From positions 29,046,082 to 29,110,081 of the forward strand of contig NC_067207.1 of the NCBI RefSeq assembly GCF_026262505.1: a stretch of DNA of 64,000 nt, given 5' to 3'. The notes beneath the pieces were generated by a model. That model saw only the letters and a program-made list of their open reading frames with translations. It did not search any database and was not told where the DNA came from. Both the position numbers and the translations under genes were made by a program. This document shows, in pieces, positions 1 through 10,136 of this stretch. This DNA comes from Trichomonas vaginalis G3 (lineage: Eukaryota; Parabasalia; Trichomonadida; Trichomonadidae). Position 1 is the first letter of the stretch. The number at the start of each line of letters is the position of its first letter.

Positions 1-553
1 AAATTATTCACAATGGGTATTATACAGATATGGTGCATCTGTATCAAGCACTTTCCCCTTAAATGAATAATGATAATTTTCCATTTTCGAAATATCATCG
101 AAACTAAGATGAATTACACAACAAAGTTAATGAATAACCCACCGTAAATACCTTAGATCTATATTATCTCTCTGATATATCTGTTATATGAAATTTTTAA
201 GGCTCGAAATCAAACTCTCAATTTTGAGAGAACTCTCAAATTATGAGATTGTCGAAGCGCTTTTATCTCATCATCTAAAAGGATTCAAATGAAATTTCCT
301 AGAACAATATGTACCCATAATGATCCATGTATATAGTTTATATATTACACTGAATAGAAGAAGTTCAATCTCCACGAACAGAGGAAATTTAGAGACTAAA
401 AATTTATGCACATCAAGAACTTAAGTTCGTATGAATTAGGTCTCATATTTAAAATATAATATGTTGTATCGGATTTATGTGTTAAACTTAGAATATTTGT
501 ACCAATTTATTCCTGTCTTATAACTGAGTGCAATTTTCTTATCGATTTTCACT
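1..553. other. Upstream non-coding region at the window edge
   Basis: I see no convincing gene here. Short open stretches on both strands have no recognisable motifs. The notable feature is a cluster of short inverted repeats around 215-250, built from CTCAAATT/AATTTGAG-like words, which would fold into small hairpins. Similar words recur in other intergenic stretches of the window, for example near 9960, 15135 and 22620. Confidence 0.4.
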
Positions 554-558
554 TCATT
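554..558 (+). promoter_or_regulatory. Trichomonad-type initiator (Inr) of the 566 gene
   Basis: TCATT lies 8 bases before the ATG at 566. It fits the TCAYW initiator described for Trichomonas genes, which usually sits a few to 20 bases upstream of the start codon, so it supports this start. Confidence 0.5.
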
Positions 559-565
559 CAAGAGG

Positions 566-1150
566 ATGGATGAACTAGATCATTTTAAGAGCACCATAAC
601 TGTAACAGGGTCTAAAGAAGATGTGGAAAGATTTATTAATGAATTCAAAGCATCAGCTATCAGAATTAAAGGAAAAGATAATTTGTGTATATGCCAGTTC
701 GTAGATCCACTCCCAACATTCGTATACTACAGTGATGGCTACTATCATAAAGTAGAAAATAGACCTCTTACTCAAAAAGAAAGATTAATTTATGCAAACT
801 CAAAGAATTATATGGAAAATTTTTGGGGAATCGTACACGGCTGTGTCGATGGTAGGTTAATACGTGTAAACGAAAATAAGGTGAAGTTTAAGTATTGGAC
901 TCCTCTTACTATGATTTCACCAAGAATCTTAATTTTGCTTCATAACAAGTATCCAAATGTTACTATTGACTTTAAGGGAAAGGATGATATTGAATTTATT
1001 CCAGGAAACGAACTTAAACCTGTTGAATATAGCATTCCGGGAGGCTCTCCTTTAGCTGATGTTGCGGAACTTGATAGAGTTCAATTAGAAGTTTACCGGC
1101 GAGAGAAGGAACGACTCCAAAACTCCTTTTTTAACTCATTCAGAAATTAA
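566..1150 (+). CDS. Small protein resembling the Api92/YubB (DUF1281) ferredoxin-like family
   Basis: The gene encodes 194 residues from an ATG with a good initiator 8 bases upstream. The middle of the protein (about 85-135) carries a Trp-Gly pair in NFWGIVHG, then KFKYWTPL and a Ser-Pro plus Leu-rich stretch ending in YPNVTIDF. This order (a WG pair, a strand ending W-x-P-L, a helix and the strand of a YP-nV-F segment) resembles the Api92-like/DUF1281 proteins of phages and plasmids. That match is pattern memory and no search was run. The protein has no signal peptide or membrane segment. The C-terminus is charged (REKERLQ). Its function is unknown. If the resemblance holds, the gene may have come from a mobile element or bacteriophage. 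No integrase or other element gene is next to it. Confidence 0.5.
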   Translation: MDELDHFKSTITVTGSKEDVERFINEFKASAIRIKGKDNLCICQFVDPLPTFVYYSDGYYHKVENRPLTQKERLIYANSKNYMENFWGIVHGCVDGRLIRVNENKVKFKYWTPLTMISPRILILLHNKYPNVTIDFKGKDDIEFIPGNELKPVEYSIPGGSPLADVAELDRVQLEVYRREKERLQNSFFNSFRN

Positions 1151-1281
1151 TGATCGAATAAAACAACAAAACTTTAAATTCTAACATATACCACTGATTA
1201 TAAAGTCGCAAATCTTATTGGAATTGAATAATAACAAATACTAATAGATTTTTTCTGAGAAAGTCCAATCACAGGGATTCT

Positions 1282-1668
1282 AAAACATATTTTGTTTCAA
1301 ATTGCAATTTTTTGAAAAACAATCAAGGAAATTCATATAATGGAAAGATCAGTTGCTCTGGATATATAACGATTGAAAACTGTTCTATACTTGGAAATGA
1401 AGGTCCTACTGGATTTAATCTTATTTACAAAGAAGATGGCTCTGTTACAGTTAAAAACTGCTATGTTCAGAGTTCTCCAACTATCCAAGAAGGAATTGAC
1501 ACTGATAACATCAAATATGGAGAAACTTATCTAAATTTATCTCATTTATCGACATTCAACTGCGAAGCCCCAATTCCTATAATTTATAATCACGAAAATA
1601 AAATCAATAAAGAAGATGACACATTATTTGATTTGAAGATTGATTGTTGTATTTATATATTTGAATAG
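1282..1668 (+). pseudogene. C-terminal duplicate of a beta-helix surface-protein gene
   Basis: An open stretch of about 128 codons has no ATG at a plausible start and is closely related to the last part of the neighbouring frame (2289-2713). Shared words include YFVSNCN, GYITIENCSI, DTDNIKY and LSHLSTF. The short Asn/Cys/Gly-rich rungs of about 20-25 residues suggest a right-handed parallel beta-helix, as in the Pmp-like surface proteins of trichomonads. The sequence similarity begins abruptly at AAAACATATTTTG in both copies, about 1,007 bp apart, which points to a partial tandem duplication. The two copies diverge after KINKEDDT. It is probably not expressed as an independent protein because no start codon is visible. 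Confidence 0.55.
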
Positions 1669-1696
1669 TTTACAAAATTTTTGCCAAAATCATTAG

Positions 1697-2713
1697 ATAT
1701 CAAGTGTCTCATTTGATGCGTGGAGTCACTTTTATAAAGAAAACAATCGATCAAATCCTCTTTCATGCATCAATTGCAAACCAAATGTTACCAACCAAGA
1801 GTGCTATGTCTTACTCAGTCAGTTCTTTGACTTAAATGATGGTGCCATCCAATATTCTACTAACAACATCAAAGTATTACACTCAGAATGCAACTTTAAT
1901 AACAATTCACGAACAGAGAATGGCGGCAGCGTTTATTTTAGCTGCAAAAGTTCACTTGTTCAATACAAAATTTGTTCTTCATCTTCAGAGACAACTACAT
2001 CTGATTGGCAAGGCGGCCATCACTCATATTCAGATTGTAATTCCCCAGACAAATTAAATTTCATTTACGATTCAACAATTTTTCATTGTGGTAATTTAAA
2101 CTCACAGAAAACAATTTATTTATACAATGGAAACATTTCCATTCGCTCAACAAATATCAGTAAATGCACAGCATTATATCATTCAGGATATTATCTTAAA
2201 CCATCAACAGAAGCCTCAGTTTCATTTTGTACTATTGAAAACACAACAACAAAAGAATATCAAGTATTATCTCATTATAATGATGATTATAAAACATATT
2301 TTGTTTCAAATTGCAACGTTTTGAAAAACAGACAAGGTAGTTCATCAAATGGAATAATTAGGTGCTATGGATATATAACAATTGAAAACTGTTCTATATT
2401 TGGAAATGATGGCCCTTCTGGATTTAAACTTTTTTACAATGATGGAGGATCATTTACAGTTAAAGATTGTTATATTCAGAGTTTTCCATCTATTCCAGGT
2501 GATATTGTTACTGATAACATCAAATATGAAGAAAATTATTTAATTTTATCTCATTTATCGACATTCATCTGCGAAATTCCTATACTTAATAATAACAAAA
2601 ATAAAATCAATAAAGAAGATGACACAAATTTAAAAGATTGTTCTGAATTTCTCAAATTTTTAGTTGCTCCTTTATCATATTCGAATAAAAATTCATCTGA
2701 AATACAGATATAA
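1697..2713 (+). pseudogene. Beta-helix (Pmp-like) surface-protein gene without a start
   Basis: One continuous frame runs from just after a stop at 1694 to the stop at 2711-2713, about 338 codons. It has no ATG before the codon for residue about 210. The translation is rich in Asn, Ser, Cys and Gly and has GG-S-VYF and N-CxF-type rungs such as ENGGSVYFSCKSS, ISIRSTNISKC and ITIENCSIFGN. These are typical of right-handed beta-helix or Pmp-like proteins at the trichomonad surface. There is no signal peptide, and no C-terminal membrane anchor follows. The gene therefore looks 5'-truncated. Alternatives are an unseen non-ATG start or an upstream exon, for which I see no splice-site evidence. Short ATG-initiated frames inside the region on the same strand are shadows. 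Confidence 0.55.
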
Positions 2714-3092
2714 TAAAATTCATAAAATATTTAATTGCGTCTTTTTTTTATAAACTCATTTTTTCTATTTGGAGGTACTTTTTATTCAATTTCTATTGTA
2801 ACCATATGGAGAGCTCAAGCTTATATGTTAAAACATTAAGTTTGGACATGCTAAGACGTGTGAGTATTACTTTCCTTGTATAGGGGCATTAAATACTGTT
2901 TGATGCTAATATCTTAATTCAAATTCATTTTCATATTTTAAAATAGAGAGATATAATTTATTACGCAATTTGGTACTTATGCTTTATCAATAGAAAAACC
3001 AAAAAAGTTAATGAAGTTTCATTTGAGAAAAAAAGAATAAAATAAGGAATGAAGTTTTTTTTAGAAGTGAAATAAATAAAAAATTAGAAAAA
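2714..3092. other. Intergenic region, no gene seen
   Basis: This AT-rich stretch lies between two convergent transcription units, and both 3' ends face it. Oligo-T near 2750 and oligo-A near 3030 are the only notable content. I see no RNA gene. Confidence 0.4.
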
Positions 3093-6000
3093 TTAAACTT
3101 GAATTTGGTTTGTCAGTTCATTTCGTTCTTCTGCATTAATATCATTCTTCTTGTTCTTGTAGTACTTCCAGCCAAAGAATGAACCAACACAGACAACAGC
3201 AACTAAAGCTAATACACCAATTACGCCGCCAACAATCTTTCCAACTTTGCTCTTGTTGATTACTGAAATTTCTTCATCCTCCAAAATACTTCCATCTGCT
3301 AATTCGACTGATTTCAATGAAACCATAAGTGCAACTTTAGTCTCTTCATCACTCTCAGAGAATGCGTTTGGATCTTGATCTTCATCACAAATTGCATCGA
3401 ATGTGACATTCTTTACACCTGGTGTCATTGATCCGAATTCTAATCTATCTTTCCACTTGTTGCATTCATCGACGGAGAACTTAGCATAAACAATTGTCTG
3501 TGGTGTATCAATCCACTCATTGACAAGAAGATCTTTGAACTCTTCTTCTGTTTCATCGTAAACAAGCAAAATTCTATCTGGAGTTTCACTTATATTGTTT
3601 GCATCAATGACAGGGAATCCGCCTTCTTTGAACTTGTATCTGATCTCAAGAACTTGTTCTGTGGCTTCGGAAAGAGGTCCTCTTCTGAATGACATAGGAA
3701 TGTTGTGACTGAACTTCAATGTATCAATAGTTATTCCACTTCCTGGTAACAATGTAACATTTCCTGAAACAGCTGCTTCTTTCAAGACTGGTTTGCAATT
3801 TGCGTCAACATTGAATTCAACAATGTTTAGTTCCATTTCTTGGTTTAATGGATTTGTTACAGAAATCTTTCCATTGACACTTCCTCCTGCATTCAAAACT
3901 GTCAAATTCTTGATATTGACATCAACTTGTGAATTAACATTCAAAACAATCTTCTTGCCAGCACCTGTTATCTCTGTGGATCCTTCCAAGTTCAATTGCG
4001 TCATTCCTGTCTCTGGATTGATTGTGACGTCACCACTTCCTTGCAACGAAATATTTATTCCGTTTGGCAAATTGTTCAAATTCAATGCACCTGTAGAATT
4101 AATTACAACACCGTTTCCCCAGTCATAACCAACACCAACTTCGTACTGGAAACTGATGTTTCCAACTGTCTTTGACTGTGCAATGTTCAAGCCGATTCCT
4201 TTAGTTCCATTACCAGAGAATTTGAGTGTTAATCCGGTGGAAGGAATTTCGATTTCAGCGTTGAATGCGGATTGAATTAACTCTGTCTTGATGTTTTGAG
4301 CAACTTGGTTTCCTTTGATTTCGAACTCTTTTGGTGTGACTTCGATGGCACTGACAATGTCATTGACTGCTAAATTCAATGTGCCAAAAATGGAGTTTAC
4401 AAAACCGCCGAATGATTTGACATCCATGTTTACGATGTTTTTAGAGAAATCTACGGCTGTTTTATCGAACGCTTTGGCAAGAGATGTGTTCTTGAAGTCC
4501 AATATCGGTGCGAAAAGCCTGAGGGCATCGAAGTTTCCGCTGTCTGAATCTAATTCGACTCCATTAAACGAAACAGAGCCATTGTAAACGTTTCCGAACT
4601 TGAGAGATCCTTTAACGTTTACTTTTGGCCTTTGTTGTGAACCGGAACCATCGAAAATCAAGTCTTTTCCGATGAAATTAGCGAAATCTAAAGCGGAAGC
4701 GGCATCTCCCATTCCGAATGTTACCAATACCTTCTTAGTAAGGTCGTGGACATGGTTAATGACTTCTCCAGCGTTATCTGGTGAAACAGGGAATGTTCCT
4801 GCTGGACATTGTTCCTTTGACTTTGCGAAACAGTATTTTTCTGGCATCCATTCAGGTAATTTCGGTAATGTTACATTGACACATTGTTGCTTTTTGCTGT
4901 TCTTGAAACAAGTGAAATTTGGTTTTGGCATTGGGAGATTTTCGACTCCTGGTATCATATTGAGGTCGAATTTGTCACACTCGAACTCTGTGGCTGAGCA
5001 GAAAACAGTGATTGGATTGGAAATGAGTTTCTTGACATCTTGGAAATTGGATATTTCCGAAATATCACTGATGATGTTGAATTTCGTGTCTCTGATCTTC
5101 GACATCTTGAATTGTTTCGTTACATCAATCCTGCCAACTTTAATTTCCCCATTTGTTGTTAATCTTGTGTCAATTTTGCCTCCTGTAGCGATACTGAGTA
5201 CTTCCATGACCTTTCCTTCGATTGTGGCTGCGATTCCTTTGAAGATTTTAGTGAAAATTCCAGAAATTCCTTCAAAGAATTCTGAATCCATGGAGATACC
5301 AACGTTATCACTGAGATCAAGTTTGTTATTTGTTACCAACTTGCCAATAACAAACTCAATTGGTGACTTTGAGATGTTTTTGAGGATTTCAATTGCATCA
5401 TCTTTGTTTGGAAGGTCCAATTTGCCTTGGATACCAGCATAAACCTGATCTACAATGACCTTGAGTGCATCTGTACCTTTGTTTATGATGGAAACTGGAA
5501 TTTCACGGCCGGCGATATGAATTTTGGTACTTTTGAGGTGGTTGAGCTCCATAAGTCTGTTACCAAAAATTAATTCGTTGAAATTGATACCGTTCGTGAT
5601 TCTTCTCCAAGTTTGATCGGCAAAATTGATTGAACCACCTTGAGCATTGAAGATAAGCTTGAGCATTCTATCAAGTTCTGGACTGCCGTATCTTTTGACG
5701 TCAAGCTTTCCGCTCAATTGGTTAAATGTGATATCTAACATTTTAGGGATTGCTGATTTGATGGAAAGCTTGTTGAGATTGTTAGCAGATCCAACAATGA
5801 TCTTGTTATTTGCAACTTGCAAGATACGATCAATTCCATCACTATCAATATAAGCGTTTGCTTTTGTGTATCCCTTTGCTGGAAGTGCTGCACTCCACAT
5901 CATGTAGACTGAGATGTTATGTGTAAGCTTAGAAATTGTCTCGCCAACGCGAAGAAGAGCAGTTTTGAATCTAAAGTCTTTGAAATTGACGTCTCCGTTA

Positions 6001-6350
6001 AGGATTGTCTCTAAGGCAAACATTGATTTGGCGTTTGTTGCAATTTCGATGTTCTCAAGTGTCAACTTTGTTGTCCATTGTGGAATTGAGACATTGATTG
6101 AGAGGCCATTTGAATTACCAGCAATCTTAACAGGGCCAATCTTTGAGTTAATAGAAATGTGGTTCTTTGGTGAGTCAATAATAAGAATATCGGCTGATGT
6201 AACAGCCCAATTAGCAAGTGTAGTTGTAGTTTCAGAGTTGTAGAAATCCCTTTCACGAGGGCATTTACTTGAATCAGTAGCTAAACAATATGATTTTGCA
6301 AAGATTTCAATGTTGATAGAAAATGAGAGAATGCAAAGGAAAGATAACAT
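3093..6350 (-). CDS. Large type I membrane surface protein with two related extracellular modules
   Basis: The protein has 1,085 residues from the ATG at 6350. A 5-codon longer frame begins at a TTG. The chosen ATG is preceded directly by an initiator, TCATTTTTT. Residues 1-20 form a signal peptide (hydrophobic LSFLCILSFSI). A single membrane helix lies near 1037-1064 (GGVIGVLALVAVVCVGSFFG), followed by a basic stop-transfer and a tail of about 20 residues. The ectodomain has two modules, each starting with a YCxA, then a CP motif (about residues 22-30 and 506-515), and each running about 480 residues. Cys-rich segments with a PGV motif close each module (VFCSATEFECD with IPGVENL; SVDECNKW with TPGVKNV). 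Repeating short beta-strand/turn rungs suggest a beta-rich fold. I do not recognise the family; it is likely a cell-surface or adhesion-type protein of the parasite, which is an inference from topology. Confidence 0.75.
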   Translation of the reverse strand: MLSFLCILSFSINIEIFAKSYCLATDSSKCPRERDFYNSETTTTLANWAVTSADILIIDSPKNHISINSKIGPVKIAGNSNGLSINVSIPQWTTKLTLENIEIATNAKSMFALETILNGDVNFKDFRFKTALLRVGETISKLTHNISVYMMWSAALPAKGYTKANAYIDSDGIDRILQVANNKIIVGSANNLNKLSIKSAIPKMLDITFNQLSGKLDVKRYGSPELDRMLKLIFNAQGGSINFADQTWRRITNGINFNELIFGNRLMELNHLKSTKIHIAGREIPVSIINKGTDALKVIVDQVYAGIQGKLDLPNKDDAIEILKNISKSPIEFVIGKLVTNNKLDLSDNVGISMDSEFFEGISGIFTKIFKGIAATIEGKVMEVLSIATGGKIDTRLTTNGEIKVGRIDVTKQFKMSKIRDTKFNIISDISEISNFQDVKKLISNPITVFCSATEFECDKFDLNMIPGVENLPMPKPNFTCFKNSKKQQCVNVTLPKLPEWMPEKYCFAKSKEQCPAGTFPVSPDNAGEVINHVHDLTKKVLVTFGMGDAASALDFANFIGKDLIFDGSGSQQRPKVNVKGSLKFGNVYNGSVSFNGVELDSDSGNFDALRLFAPILDFKNTSLAKAFDKTAVDFSKNIVNMDVKSFGGFVNSIFGTLNLAVNDIVSAIEVTPKEFEIKGNQVAQNIKTELIQSAFNAEIEIPSTGLTLKFSGNGTKGIGLNIAQSKTVGNISFQYEVGVGYDWGNGVVINSTGALNLNNLPNGINISLQGSGDVTINPETGMTQLNLEGSTEITGAGKKIVLNVNSQVDVNIKNLTVLNAGGSVNGKISVTNPLNQEMELNIVEFNVDANCKPVLKEAAVSGNVTLLPGSGITIDTLKFSHNIPMSFRRGPLSEATEQVLEIRYKFKEGGFPVIDANNISETPDRILLVYDETEEEFKDLLVNEWIDTPQTIVYAKFSVDECNKWKDRLEFGSMTPGVKNVTFDAICDEDQDPNAFSESDEETKVALMVSLKSVELADGSILEDEEISVINKSKVGKIVGGVIGVLALVAVVCVGSFFGWKYYKNKKNDINAEERNELTNQIQV

Positions 6351-6354
6351 AAAA

Positions 6355-6359
6355 AATGA
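6355..6359 (-). promoter_or_regulatory. Initiator of the large surface protein
   Basis: TCATT on the minus strand, followed by four T and then the ATG at 6350, matches the trichomonad initiator and decides the start of the gene. Confidence 0.55.
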
Positions 6360-6365
6360 TAACAA

Positions 6366-6890
6366 TTTAATATCTTATTATTCAAACATTTGAATTATTT
6401 TTGTCAAAATGGACTTGATGAATAAAAAAATATTTTGATATTGTTGGTTTGCATCAAAATTTATCTATTTAAGTTTCATGTAAATTATATAAAATTATTT
6501 CAGTGAGCATTGAACATGGCTATATCTCCAAAATATTATATCAAATATTAATATATTAAAATTGAATCAATAAGATCCCATTGAAAATTCAAAATATTTC
6601 AACTGATATCATATATACTATAAGCAAATCATTATTTTTCTAAAATCACTGATAGTAATTTTGAGATGATTGAATTTATAATTTTTACAGGTGTTAATAT
6701 TTTACTCTTTTAATTCATCTTTATCTTTTTTAATATGCGAATAACATTCAATTATATAAATTATTGAGAGAATTGCAAACTCTTCTCAATTCATAATCAA
6801 TCAATATCATTTTGTTATAGTTTATGCATCAAATTATTATCAATTTTTTTTGTCGCAAAACTCTTTTCTCTTAAACCATCTCGGCGTATC
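6366..6890. other. Intergenic region upstream of the surface-protein gene
   Basis: The stretch is AT-rich, with no gene or strong repeat. It ends at a Mutator-like element. Confidence 0.4.
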
Positions 6891-6899
6891 ATATAGTAT
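6891..6899. repeat. Left 9-bp target-site duplication
   Basis: ATATAGTAT directly precedes the element end AGGGTTGTTA and is repeated exactly at 8014-8022 after the other end. Confidence 0.75.
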
Positions 6900-8013
6900 A
6901 GGGTTGTTAAAAATATCAAAAATTAGTGTTTTGAAGACACCATGGTGTCTTATAATTTTCCCTTCCTTATTGGCGTGTAGAAATAAATGCGCCAATAGAT
7001 TGAAGAAGAAGAATTGTTTTTCTCTTAATGAACTTTAATCCTTTTGATATAAGAATATTAAAAACATTAATATAATTTCGATTTCGGAAATTAAATTTCC
7101 AAATTTTTTGTCGATTTCGGAAATAACAGGATCCCGCATCCAACACGCAACAACAAAGCACAAAACACACTTTTTGGTTCTTTCATTCTTTTAATCGTAA
7201 TTTATGTAATACATGATTTGGATAAATTTTACAAAAATAGAACCTATATTATATTCTTTTCAAAGACTCTTGCAAATCATCAAAAATAATTGTATTTTAA
7301 AAAACGATCAAATTATCCTTTCATTATTTTAAACTTAAATTAGTTTTTATGATTGACTAAAGCAATCATATTTATTCATCATTAAATAAACAAAAAAATA
7401 ATATTTGAGAGTTATTTCAAAAAAAAACACATTGAATTTATTAATTTGTCTCAATTTCAGTATTATAAATTTTTATAATTTCAATATTTTGAAATACACT
7501 TTTTAATATTTCAATATTTATGATATTTCAATGTATTAAGTCGTCTCAAATTGAGCTTCTCAAATATAAGTTGGCCTATTCAAATAATAAAATTAAATAA
7601 TATTTAAAATAATAAATAAAAGTGATTTAGGTCATAGCAAAACGGCTGTTTTAGTCATTAATTCTTAAAAATAAAAAGGGTAAAAACTAAATAAAATGGG
7701 TAAAATTCAATAGTGTCTGTGCTATCGTTCAATTTGAAGGTGTCTTTTGAAACCGCAAGACACATTGAATTTTGGAATAGTGTATTATGGTTTGACAGAC
7801 ACCAATGAAAAAAATAAAATGATATTTATTTTAAATATATAAGATCCTTATATAAAATATAAATATTTTATCGTTTTATTTTCTTGTTTTAGAAATGTTT
7901 TTTATTGAAAAATCAATAAAACTAACTCCAAAATAAAATTTTTGATTTAAAGACACTATGATGACACCAGGCAAATCTTCCAAGACACCTATCGTCGGGA
8001 ATCTAACAACCCT
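6900..8013. mobile_element. Non-autonomous Mutator-like (MULE) transposon
   Basis: The element is 1,114 bp and begins AGGGTTGTTA and ends TAACAACCCT, a 10-bp perfect terminal inverted repeat. It is flanked by an exact 9-bp direct repeat. A 9-bp duplication is typical of Mutator-like elements, and such elements are known in Trichomonas. Inside are several copies of the word GTGTCTT/AAGACAC near both ends, including a perfect 18-bp palindrome, AAGACACCATGGTGTCTT, near 6932-6949. These may be subterminal transposase-binding sites. There is no transposase: the short open frames show no motif. It should be mobilised in trans by a related autonomous element. Family assignment rests on duplication length and overall style only. 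Confidence 0.65.
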
Positions 8014-8022
8014 ATATAGTAT
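8014..8022. repeat. Right 9-bp target-site duplication
   Basis: ATATAGTAT, identical to 6891-6899. Confidence 0.75.
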
Positions 8023-8799
8023 CTATCTCATCAAAACAACCATAATTTCGAAATTAATTTGATTTATCCATGATCTTTTTCCAATAATTTCATAATTTGC
8101 TTCTTAATTATATGGATAATCATATATTCTTCATCGGCACAATGCTGTAATATTTACAATTGAGCTTGTGTAGCTAGAAATTTGCAGAGATTAACTATTT
8201 ATTGTTTGAATTTTCTTATATAGCTGAATGCCAAATGATTGAATGATAACAATTAGACAAAAAGCTAACACATAGTTGTGAGCAATGGTTGTTTTTTTTT
8301 TAAATTTATTTAAATAGATCTCATTAACCTGATAACCTTGTGTATCACTATTATATTCATAAAAATCAACTATTAAAACGCGCATTTAAGTAATTTAGGT
8401 AACATGTCTGATTTAGACTGATAAGAGCAACATTTCTTAAAAAATCATAAAAAAATATCCAACAAAAACAAATATTATTAAAAAATACATAAGTTAAACA
8501 CCATCCTCAGCAACAAAATAATGATTGCTAATATAGGTGAGAAGAACAGTACTCCACAAAAAAATTTAGAAAAATATTCGACATTAACATTTATTTTTAA
8601 CAAATATACATACAACATGTCATTTCCCTACAATAACATGATGGATGCTATTATGAGTTATAATAATTGCAATTTTTTTATAAAAAAATTAGAAAAAATT
8701 ATTCAACACAAACATTTATTTTTAACAAACATACAAACAAATAGTCGTTTTTCGAAGATATTTTGAAAATTATAGGATCCGTTTGAAATTAAAAAATTA
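8023..8799. other. Intergenic region with a local direct repeat
   Basis: No gene is seen. Two related stretches of about 55 bp (about 8562-8617 and 8687-8741) share the words ACATTTATTTTTAACAAA and are about 125 bp apart, so this is a diverged direct duplication. The short open frames covering them are low-complexity. Confidence 0.4.
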
Positions 8800-9786
8800 T
8801 TAAACAGATTCTTTCTTTTCAGCGTCATTAGACTGTTCATTATTATTACAGTCCATTCTTGTAAGAGAGTACACTACTCCGCCAACTATAAGAAGCGAGG
8901 CTCCAACGATTTGTTGAGTTGTCCAACGAGTTTCACTATAAAGGAAATGGGAGATTGCGAGGGTTGGCAAGAACTTCATTTGAGCAACAATTGTCAAAGT
9001 GACCAAAGCTGTCCATTTATGAAGAACGTTGTTCAAAATTTGATAAACTCCGGAAAGAAGGACTCCGATGATTGTCCATATGATGAATTCCTTATCTGTA
9101 ACAAGAAGAAAATTACTAACGGTGTTTGGCTCGATAACAACGCTTGCAAAGAGAACTGGGAAGCATCCAAGAACATATCTCCAAAATAGAAGAGTCATCT
9201 GATCAGTTTTGTAACCAAGTTCGTCTATTGTCTTCATAGTAAGCTTCAGCATAACCGAAGTAAACGAAGAAGTAAAAACTGCGATGATTTGTACGATTAA
9301 TTGATTTATTGATGGCATTTTAGCTGTAGACCATTGGAAATTCGATGTAAGACAAACTAGACCTGCTAATACTAATATAATACATAATGTACTCGCAAAT
9401 GATAAACTTTCTCCCAAAAAAATCAAACCGCAAAGGCTACTAGAGATAATAACAGAGAGTCTGAATAGTACTGCAAAATCTAAATCTGAAACGTAGAACC
9501 CATAGTTGCCACTTAACATGTAGCCACCGTATAAAATAGCGGAAAGAACAAGTCTCGGCATTGCTTTGTACGGAGGTATTATCCATTTGAGGGAAAAGTC
9601 GAAATTATTTGATGCAAGTGCCATTAGGAATGAAGGTATTATTGACATAGCCATTTGAATAAAAGTTGAATAGAGAGGATAGGGGTGTAGAATGAAAATT
9701 TCTTTATTGTAGATTGGTAATAACGATGCTAATGTAAAATGAAAGCATACTAAAACTGTGTGAATGCAAATTTTCCAAAACCCCAT
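8800..9786 (-). CDS. Drug/metabolite transporter superfamily membrane protein (SLC35/EamA-like)
   Basis: The protein has 328 residues with about ten hydrophobic helices spread evenly, in the two-times-five layout of nucleotide-sugar, triose-phosphate and EamA transporters. Typical features are the GxYMLSGNYGFYVSDLDFA segment after helix 3, followed by FRLSVIISSSLCGLIFLGE (the glutamate closing helix 4 is characteristic), and the second-half equivalent with LTIVAQMKFLPTLAISHFLY then GASLLIVGGVVYSL. The C-terminal tail is short, charged and cytosolic (NNNEQSNDAEKKE). It probably moves a sugar nucleotide, sugar phosphate or similar small metabolite across a Golgi or ER membrane; the substrate cannot be told from sequence. 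The ATG at 9786 is the first in frame. The adjacent cyclase gene runs in the same direction about 350 bp upstream, but nothing suggests co-transcription. Confidence 0.75.
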   Translation of the reverse strand: MGFWKICIHTVLVCFHFTLASLLPIYNKEIFILHPYPLYSTFIQMAMSIIPSFLMALASNNFDFSLKWIIPPYKAMPRLVLSAILYGGYMLSGNYGFYVSDLDFAVLFRLSVIISSSLCGLIFLGESLSFASTLCIILVLAGLVCLTSNFQWSTAKMPSINQLIVQIIAVFTSSFTSVMLKLTMKTIDELGYKTDQMTLLFWRYVLGCFPVLFASVVIEPNTVSNFLLVTDKEFIIWTIIGVLLSGVYQILNNVLHKWTALVTLTIVAQMKFLPTLAISHFLYSETRWTTQQIVGASLLIVGGVVYSLTRMDCNNNEQSNDAEKKESV

Positions 9787-10136
9787 TTGAAAAGAAGGGG
9801 GAGTAACCTAATCATTTTATTTTAGGCAATAAGTTAGAATTTAGAATCTACATCCATTGTCAATTCTTTTCTTTACAAAATCTCACATTTCGCAAAAAAA
9901 TTGTTCGAATCTTGAATTTTATTATATGAATTCATCAATGCAATAGATATCAAATTTGATGATTCTCTCATATTTTGAGAACTTAAAATACGTTTTATCA
10001 TTACTTTTATTAAAATTCAATCATAATTATTCAAATTAATGTGATGCTCTGGTCCATTGCTATTGAATTTACTAATCATACCTTATGGGAAAGATTTGAA
10101 CAATAAATAATAAAATCATAAAAAAATTCATAAAAT
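9787..10136. other. Intergenic region, nothing recognised
   Basis: AT-rich spacer between two minus-strand genes. It holds a short inverted repeat of the CTCATATTTTGAG type near 9965. I see no gene. Confidence 0.4.

Noticed and set aside
4600-5442. Long plus-strand open frame opposite the large surface-protein gene (280 codons)
   Set aside because: It is a shadow of the minus-strand gene, which has a signal peptide, membrane helix and initiator; the plus-strand frame has none.
6850-7170. Frames of 62 and 67 codons on both strands at the left end of the Mutator-like element
   Set aside because: They cross the element border or lie in its subterminal repeats and show no protein-like pattern.
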